From NCBI GenBank assembly GCA_949739085.1, contig CATIYU010000298.1:1-10383 (forward strand): DNA of 10,383 nucleotides. Direction: 5' to 3'. This DNA is from an uncultured Eubacteriales bacterium. Its GTDB lineage: Bacteria > Bacillota_A > Clostridia > Oscillospirales > Oscillospiraceae. Below the pieces are notes generated by a model. That model was not told the DNA's origin, did not search any database, and saw only the letters and a list, made by a program, of their open reading frames with translations. Of the stretch, positions 7,162-10,383 are shown one piece after another; the stretch's first letter is position 1; each line of letters begins with the position of its first letter. The position numbers were made by a program, and so were the translations under genes.

Positions 7162-7554
7162 ATGCTGAAAAAGTTGAATGAGAAATTCCGGTCCGACTGC
7201 TTCGCCACAGAGACCCTGGGCGCGGTCATCCGGGATGCGGAGCCGGGCCGTGCTGTCTGCGCCCTAGCGCTGCGGCCCTGCCACATGAACGCCAACCGCG
7301 TGCCCATGGGCGGCGTCATCTTTACCCTGGCGGACTTTGCCTTCGCGGTGGCGGCCAACGGCTATTCGGAACGGAACACGGTGTCCCAGCACGCGTCCAT
7401 CACGTTTCTGACGCCCGCCAAGGGGCAGGAGCTGCTGGCGGAGGCCCGGTGTCTGAAGGAGGGCCGGACCACCTGCCTGTACGCGGTGGAGGTCCGGGAC
7501 GAGCTGGGCGGCTACGTGGCCCACGCCACCATCAACGGCTTTACGCTGGGATAA
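7162..7554 (+). CDS. PaaI-like hotdog-fold acyl-CoA thioesterase
   Basis: This 130-residue protein has the length and core of the PaaI/4HBT hotdog thioesterases, which hydrolyse acyl- or aryl-CoA thioesters in the cytoplasm. The central-helix segment CHMNANRVPMGGVIFTLADF (residues 40-59) aligns with the PaaI active-site region. D58 is in the place of the catalytic acid. The usual HGG is MGG here (M49). QHASITFLTPAKG and the C-terminal ATINGFTLG fit the remaining strands. ATG at 7162 is preferred over the upstream start at 7066, because the latter lies before the promoter -10; AAAAGGGGGG just upstream is a usable Shine-Dalgarno. The substrate is unknown. A CoA ligase and iorA within 3 kb make an aryl-CoA substrate plausible. 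Confidence 0.83.
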   Translation: MLKKLNEKFRSDCFATETLGAVIRDAEPGRAVCALALRPCHMNANRVPMGGVIFTLADFAFAVAANGYSERNTVSQHASITFLTPAKGQELLAEARCLKEGRTTCLYAVEVRDELGGYVAHATINGFTLG

Positions 7555-7561
7555 AAAACGG

Positions 7562-7591
7562 CGTCCCGCTGCCCGGAAGGACGGCGGGACG
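7562..7591. terminator. Bidirectional terminator between thioesterase and XRE regulator
   Basis: CGTCCCGC (7562-7569) pairs with GCGGGACG (7584-7591), extended inward by one G-T and one G-C pair. On the minus strand the stem is followed by a strong run, CGTTTTTTATC, so it is a good intrinsic terminator for the regulator gene, which stops at 7594. On the plus strand only TTCTATT follows, so termination of the thioesterase mRNA is weaker. Confidence 0.75.
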
Positions 7592-7593
7592 TT

Positions 7594-7854
7594 CTATTGC
7601 TCCGGCGGCTGGTACTCCAGCAGTTCGCTGATCTCGCAATTGAGGACAAAGCAAACCTTGGCGAAAAAATCTAGGTCAATCATTTCAATATGGTCCGCCC
7701 TGTAGTAACGGGTAATCACGTCATATTTTAAGCCCGTCAGCTTCCGCAGATGGTTTCGGGTGATGCCGCGGCTGTCCAAGGCTTGGGCCAGCTTAACCTT
7801 GATGCCGCCATACTCCGCCGTCTGGTAGTGGACAATGGATTTTATATCGGCCAT
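7594..7854 (-). CDS. Small XRE/Cro-CI type (HTH_26) transcriptional regulator
   Basis: The 86-residue protein is little more than one helix-turn-helix domain. KVKLAQALDSRGITRNHLRK gives the first helices, LTGLKYDVITRYYRA the turn and recognition helix, and DLDFFAKVCFVLNCEISELL the closing helices. The shape and the closing CEISELLEY match the HTH_26 group of Cro/C1-type repressors, common in Clostridia. The start is taken at ATG 7854, with GGGGGTGGGAG just upstream. An upstream in-frame start at 7905 would add 17 residues with no homology and would lie about 13 bases from the promoter -10. The gene diverges from a ribbon-helix-helix gene across a symmetric AT-rich operator, so autoregulation is likely. 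No ligand or dimerisation domain is present. Confidence 0.85.
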   Translation of the reverse strand: MADIKSIVHYQTAEYGGIKVKLAQALDSRGITRNHLRKLTGLKYDVITRYYRADHIEMIDLDFFAKVCFVLNCEISELLEYQPPEQ

Positions 7855-7898
7855 GCTCCCACCCCCTTTGGGTTTTAGCTTACCACAGGATTTCCTCG

Positions 7899-7927
7899 TT
7901 GACATTTTCCTTATTTAAGTATACCCT
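7899..7927 (+). promoter_or_regulatory. Probable promoter of the ribbon-helix-helix gene
   Basis: A perfect TTGACA -35 lies at 7899-7904. The -10 is ambiguous: TACCCT (7922-7927) has ideal 17-base spacing but a weak sequence, TATACC (7920-7925) is closer to consensus with 15-base spacing, and TATACT at 7936-7941 would need another -35. Any of these lies within the operator. Confidence 0.45.
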
Positions 7928-7952
7928 GTTTTCAGTATACTATTAAATAAGG
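7909..7952. promoter_or_regulatory. Large symmetric operator between divergent XRE and RHH genes
   Basis: CCTTATTTAA (7909-7918) and TTAAATAAGG (7943-7952) are perfect reverse complements. Inside them lie two copies of the self-palindromic GTATAC, at 7919-7924 and 7935-7940, 16 bases apart. The centre is CCTGTTTTCA. The whole block is very AT-rich against GC-rich neighbours. The likely -10 elements of both directions fall within the GTATAC boxes, so a bound repressor would control both promoters. Confidence 0.75.
7918..7946 (-). promoter_or_regulatory. Probable promoter of the XRE regulator gene
   Basis: On the minus strand, TTAATA (7946-7941), a 17-base spacer and TATACT (7923-7918). The -10 overlaps the left GTATAC box and the -35 overlaps the right arm of the operator, as expected for an autoregulated repressor. 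Confidence 0.5.
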
Positions 7953-7970
7953 ATATAGGAGGTAAGAGTA

Positions 7971-8168
7971 ATGGGCGCCGCAAAAGGGAAAAAGCAGGTG
8001 ACATTGACAGTTGATGCCCATGACCAGCTGCTGGACTTAGCGCAGGAGGCGGACCGTACCCTGGCGGGGTATATTCGCTGGATTTTGCGCAATCATTTAA
8101 ATGAAATTGATGCGAACAGTGAAAGGGAAAAGTTGCCGCATCCCGCCCCTCCAGAAAAAAGCCATTGA
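7971..8168 (+). CDS. Small ribbon-helix-helix (Arc/CopG-like) putative DNA-binding protein
   Basis: This 65-residue protein shows the pattern of a ribbon-helix-helix regulator. A short strand KKQVTLTVD (about 7-15) would enter the DNA groove as a dimeric ribbon. Helix 1 follows (AHDQLLDLAQEAD), then helix 2 (LAGYIRWILRNHLNEI), and a charged tail that is probably disordered. Such proteins bind DNA as dimers, often as repressors or antitoxins. AGGAGG at 7957-7962 stands eight bases before ATG, so it should be well translated. It diverges from the XRE regulator across a symmetric operator and is followed 54 bases later by a CoA ligase gene. The -35 of the ligase promoter overlaps its stop codon. 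No toxin gene is next to it. The fold call is by pattern only, and its target is unknown. Confidence 0.72.
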   Translation: MGAAKGKKQVTLTVDAHDQLLDLAQEADRTLAGYIRWILRNHLNEIDANSEREKLPHPAPPEKSH

Positions 8169-8193
8169 CTTTATCTGTTAAAAGTGGTAAAGT
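8165..8193 (+). promoter_or_regulatory. Extended -10 promoter of the CoA ligase gene
   Basis: TTGACT (8165-8170), 17 bases and TAAAGT (8188-8193), with TGG directly before the -10. The -35 overlaps the TGA stop of the small upstream gene (8166-8168). Confidence 0.55.
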
Positions 8194-8222
8194 GCAGTCA
8201 CCATGTTTATCAGGAGGGCGCT

Positions 8223-9860
8223 ATGGTTATTACTGAATTTCTGGAACGCAACGCCCGGCTCTACGGCGCGGACACCGCCCTGGTGGAGCTGAGCCCATCG
8301 GAGGAGCGGGACCGGGCCGTCACCTGGCGGGAGGCCAGCCTGATTGAGAGCGCCCAGCCAGACGCCCCCTACCGCCGGGCCCTCAGCTGGCGGGACTTTG
8401 ACCGGCGGGCCAACCGCTTCGCGAACCTGCTCTTGAGCCGGAACCTGGAGCGGGGGGCCAAGGTGGGGATTTTGATGATGAACTGCCTGGAGTGGCTTCC
8501 CCTCTACTTCGGCATTTTGAAGGCTGGCGGCGTGGCGGTGCCCCTGAACTTCCGCTACTCCAGCGACGAGATCAAGTACTGCCTGGAGCTGGCGGACGTG
8601 GAGGCCCTGGTGTTCGGCCCGGAATTTGTGGGCCGCATGGACGCCGTTGTGGGCCAGCTCCCCCAGGTGCGGCTGCTGTTCTTTGTGGGCCGGGACCGCC
8701 CGGACTACGCCGAGGACTGCGGGCGGCTCATGGGCTTCTGCTCCTCCAGTCCGCCGCCGGTGGCTCTGGAGGAGCAGGACCACGCGGCCATCTATTTTTC
8801 TTCCGGCACCACCGGCTTTCCCAAAGCCATTCTCCACAACCACCTGGCCCTCCTCAGCGCCTGCGAGACGGAGCAGCGCCACCACGGCCAGACCCGGGAC
8901 GACGTCTTCCTCTGCATCCCGCCCCTCTACCACACCGGGGCCAAGATGCACTGGTTCGGTAGCCTCCTCTCCGGCAGCCGGGCGGTTCTGCTGCGGGGGG
9001 TGAAGCCGGAGTGGATTCTCCGGGCGGTGACGGAGGAGAAATGTACCATTGTGTGGCTCCTGGTGCCCTGGGCCCAGGACCTGCTGGACGCCATCGAGTC
9101 CGGCAGGGCGGACCTGGACAGCTGCCTGCTGGACCAGTGGCGGCTGATGCACATTGGCGCGCAGCCGGTGCCCCCCAGCCTGATCCGCCGCTGGAAGAAG
9201 ATCTTTCCCCACCACCAGTACGACACCAACTACGGCCTCAGCGAGTCCATCGGTCCCGGCTGCGTCCACCTGGGGGTGGAGAACATCCACAAGGTGGGGG
9301 CCATTGGCGTGCCCGGCTACCGCTGGGAGGCCAAAATCGTGGACGAGCAGGGCAGGGAGGTCCCCCAGGGCGAAACCGGCGAGCTGGCGGTGAAGGGCCG
9401 GGGGGTCATGCTCTGTTACTACAAGAACCCGGAGGCCACGGCGGAAATTCTTAAGGACGGCTGGCTCTATACCGGCGACATGGCCCGGATGGACGCCAGC
9501 GGCTTCATCTTCCTGGTGGACCGCAAGAAGGACGTGGTCATCTCCGGCGGCGAGAACCTGTACCCGGTGCAGATCGAGGACTTTCTCCGGCAGTATAATA
9601 AAATCAAGGACGTGGCGGTCATCGGCCTGCCGGACCCCCGCCTGGGCGAAATCGCCGCGGCTATCATCGAGGTCAAGGACGGCCTGACCTGTACGGAGGC
9701 GGAGATCCAGGCATTCTGCCAGGAGCTGCCCCGGTACAAGCGCCCCCGGCGGATTATTTTCGACGCCGTGCCCCGCAACCCCACCGGCAAGATTGAGAAG
9801 CCCGTCCTGCGGGAGAAGTACATCCACGGCCGCCTGGTAGAGGCCCAGCTCAACACCTGA
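8223..9860 (+). CDS. AMP-binding acyl/aryl-CoA ligase
   Basis: The 545-residue cytoplasmic enzyme belongs to the ANL (class I adenylate-forming) superfamily. It activates a carboxylic acid with ATP to an acyl-AMP and transfers it to CoA. All core motifs are present: the P-loop SSGTTGFPK (193-201), YGLSES (337-342), WLYTGD with D419, the hinge segment DRKKDVVISGGEN (433-445) and PTGKIEK with catalytic K523. The start is ATG at 8223, with AGGAGGG at 8212-8218; the in-frame GTG at 8184 lies in the promoter. The N-terminus carries an extra stretch (about 25-55) in which RAVTWRE (31-37) is echoed by RALSWRD (52-58). The substrate cannot be read from sequence. The iorA gene immediately downstream favours an arylacetate (phenylacetate or indoleacetate type), while a fatty acid remains possible. 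Confidence 0.9.
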   Translation: MVITEFLERNARLYGADTALVELSPSEERDRAVTWREASLIESAQPDAPYRRALSWRDFDRRANRFANLLLSRNLERGAKVGILMMNCLEWLPLYFGILKAGGVAVPLNFRYSSDEIKYCLELADVEALVFGPEFVGRMDAVVGQLPQVRLLFFVGRDRPDYAEDCGRLMGFCSSSPPPVALEEQDHAAIYFSSGTTGFPKAILHNHLALLSACETEQRHHGQTRDDVFLCIPPLYHTGAKMHWFGSLLSGSRAVLLRGVKPEWILRAVTEEKCTIVWLLVPWAQDLLDAIESGRADLDSCLLDQWRLMHIGAQPVPPSLIRRWKKIFPHHQYDTNYGLSESIGPGCVHLGVENIHKVGAIGVPGYRWEAKIVDEQGREVPQGETGELAVKGRGVMLCYYKNPEATAEILKDGWLYTGDMARMDASGFIFLVDRKKDVVISGGENLYPVQIEDFLRQYNKIKDVAVIGLPDPRLGEIAAAIIEVKDGLTCTEAEIQAFCQELPRYKRPRRIIFDAVPRNPTGKIEKPVLREKYIHGRLVEAQLNT

Positions 9861-9895
9861 GGGGAGACGGGACATGCGTTGCCGGCGGCTGCCTA

Positions 9896-9924
9896 TTGAC
9901 AAGTCCCGCCCCAGAAAGTATGAT
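9896..9924 (+). promoter_or_regulatory. Near-consensus promoter of iorA
   Basis: TTGACA (9896-9901), a 17-base spacer and TATGAT (9919-9924), five of six at the -10. It is the strongest promoter match in the window. It lies in the 144-base gap after the ligase and would leave a leader of about 75 bases before the iorA start. No clear terminator precedes it. Confidence 0.75.
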
Positions 9925-9938
9925 AAAAAAGACAGAGA

Positions 9939-9955
9939 CCGCCCTTTCCCGGCGG
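9939..9955 (+). promoter_or_regulatory. Short hairpin in the iorA leader, followed by a pyrimidine-rich run
   Basis: CCGCC (9939-9943) can pair with GGCGG (9951-9955) around CTTTCCC, and CCCCTTTTCC plus GTGTTTTT follow. This is a weak match to an attenuator. The stem is only five bases, and no antiterminator, riboswitch core or T-box element is recognised. Confidence 0.25.
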
Positions 9956-10004
9956 CCCCTTTTCCGTGTTTTTGCATCAACACCCCAGTAAAGGAGAATC
10001 GCAT

Positions 10005-10383
10005 ATGAAAAAGCTGATGCTGGGAAACGAAGCCGCCGCCCGGGGCCTCTATGAGGCCGGCTGCTCCTTTGTTTCCAGCTATCCCGGCACCCCCAGCACG
10101 GAGATCACGGAATTTGCCGCTCAATATCCGGAGATCTACGCCGAGTGGGCCCCCAACGAGAAGGTGGCCATGGAGGCGGCTTTCGGCGCGTCCCTGGCGG
10201 GCCGCCGCAGCTTCTGCGGCATGAAGCACGTGGGGCTCAATGTGGCGGCGGACCCCCTCTTCACTATCTCCTACACCGGCGTGAACGCCGGTATGGTCAT
10301 CGCTGTGGCGGACGACCCGGGGATGCACTCCTCCCAGAACGAGCAGGACTCCCGGCACCACGCCATCGCCGCCAAGGTGCCCA
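10005..10383 (+). CDS. iorA: Indolepyruvate:ferredoxin oxidoreductase subunit alpha (3' end missing)
   Basis: The first 126 residues are seen before the right edge; full IorA proteins are usually around 580-600 residues. AAGGAG at 9991-9996 sits eight bases before ATG. The visible part is the N-terminal thiamine-diphosphate pyrimidine-binding domain of the 2-oxoacid:ferredoxin oxidoreductase family. Its hallmarks are SSYPGTPSTEI (24-34), EWAPNEKVAMEAAFGAS (47-63) and GMKHVGLNVAADPLF. IorA with IorB converts aryl pyruvates (indolepyruvate, phenylpyruvate) plus CoA to aryl-acetyl-CoA, CO2 and reduced ferredoxin, and some anaerobes run it backwards to make aromatic amino acids from arylacetates. 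The iron-sulfur and C-terminal domains should lie beyond the window, as should iorB. A strong promoter of its own suggests it leads an operon. Confidence 0.93.
   Translation, partial: MKKLMLGNEAAARGLYEAGCSFVSSYPGTPSTEITEFAAQYPEIYAEWAPNEKVAMEAAFGASLAGRRSFCGMKHVGLNVAADPLFTISYTGVNAGMVIAVADDPGMHSSQNEQDSRHHAIAAKVP

Noticed and set aside
7594..8168. A toxin-antitoxin locus
   Set aside because: Both small proteins look like DNA-binding regulators. The genes diverge instead of forming an operon, and no RelE, HicA, Fic, PIN or other toxin fold is recognised, so this name would overstate the evidence.
7500..8200. A prophage or integrated element edge
   Set aside because: A Cro-like regulator and an AT-rich spacer suggested it, but there is no integrase, attachment repeat, tRNA or structural phage gene in the window.
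8184..8222. An upstream GTG start for the CoA ligase
   Set aside because: It would lie within the promoter -10 region and add 13 residues of no family similarity. ATG at 8223 has AGGAGGG at the proper distance.
8178..10361. A 727-codon open frame on the minus strand
   Set aside because: It lies antisense to the CoA ligase and iorA, whose motifs are complete and in frame. Its translation is rich in Gly, Ala, Val, His and Leu without any domain, as expected of the complement of GC-rich codons.

Overview
The window looks like chromosomal DNA from a GC-rich, Gram-positive, anaerobic and probably spore-forming member of the Clostridia, of the Oscillospiraceae type (Flavonifractor, Oscillibacter or Lawsonibacter-like). 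This is inferred from gene content and is not proven. The signs are a BclA-type collagen-like protein, an SLH-anchored surface protein, a DegV protein, an indolepyruvate:ferredoxin oxidoreductase and strong AGGAGG ribosome binding sites. Coding regions are very GC-rich. Two intergenic regions (about 6960-7080 and 7895-7960) are strikingly AT-rich.

Left part (1-4635, + strand): the window opens inside a collagen-like gene with Gly-X-Thr repeats and a BclA-like C-terminal domain. After a GC-rich hairpin comes a family 2 glycosyltransferase with a TPR tail, starting at TTG. This pair resembles the bclA3-sgtA arrangement of Clostridioides difficile, so the transferase is a candidate for glycosylating the collagen-like protein. 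A separate promoter then drives a 926-residue secreted protein. Its order is signal peptide, thioredoxin-like domain, CAP domain, CxxC-rich segment, surface domains and three SLH repeats.

Middle part (4641-7600): a perfect 32-base palindrome separates the SLH gene from a convergent minus-strand unit, in which a MATE transporter (TTG start) is followed 21 bases later by degV. Divergent from that unit is a PaaI-like thioesterase with its own extended -10 promoter. A hairpin shared by converging genes ends it.

Right part (7594-10383): a small XRE/HTH_26 regulator (minus) and a small ribbon-helix-helix protein (plus) diverge from an AT-rich spacer. The spacer is built as a large symmetric operator with overlapping promoter elements. 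Next come an acyl/aryl-CoA ligase of the AMP-binding family and the start of iorA, each with a recognisable sigma-A-type promoter. A CoA ligase, an indolepyruvate oxidoreductase and a hotdog thioesterase within 3 kb suggest arylacetate or aryl-CoA metabolism linked to aromatic amino acids. The two small regulators are the least explained part and the best candidate for a local control circuit. I see no rRNA, tRNA, CRISPR array, insertion sequence or integrase.
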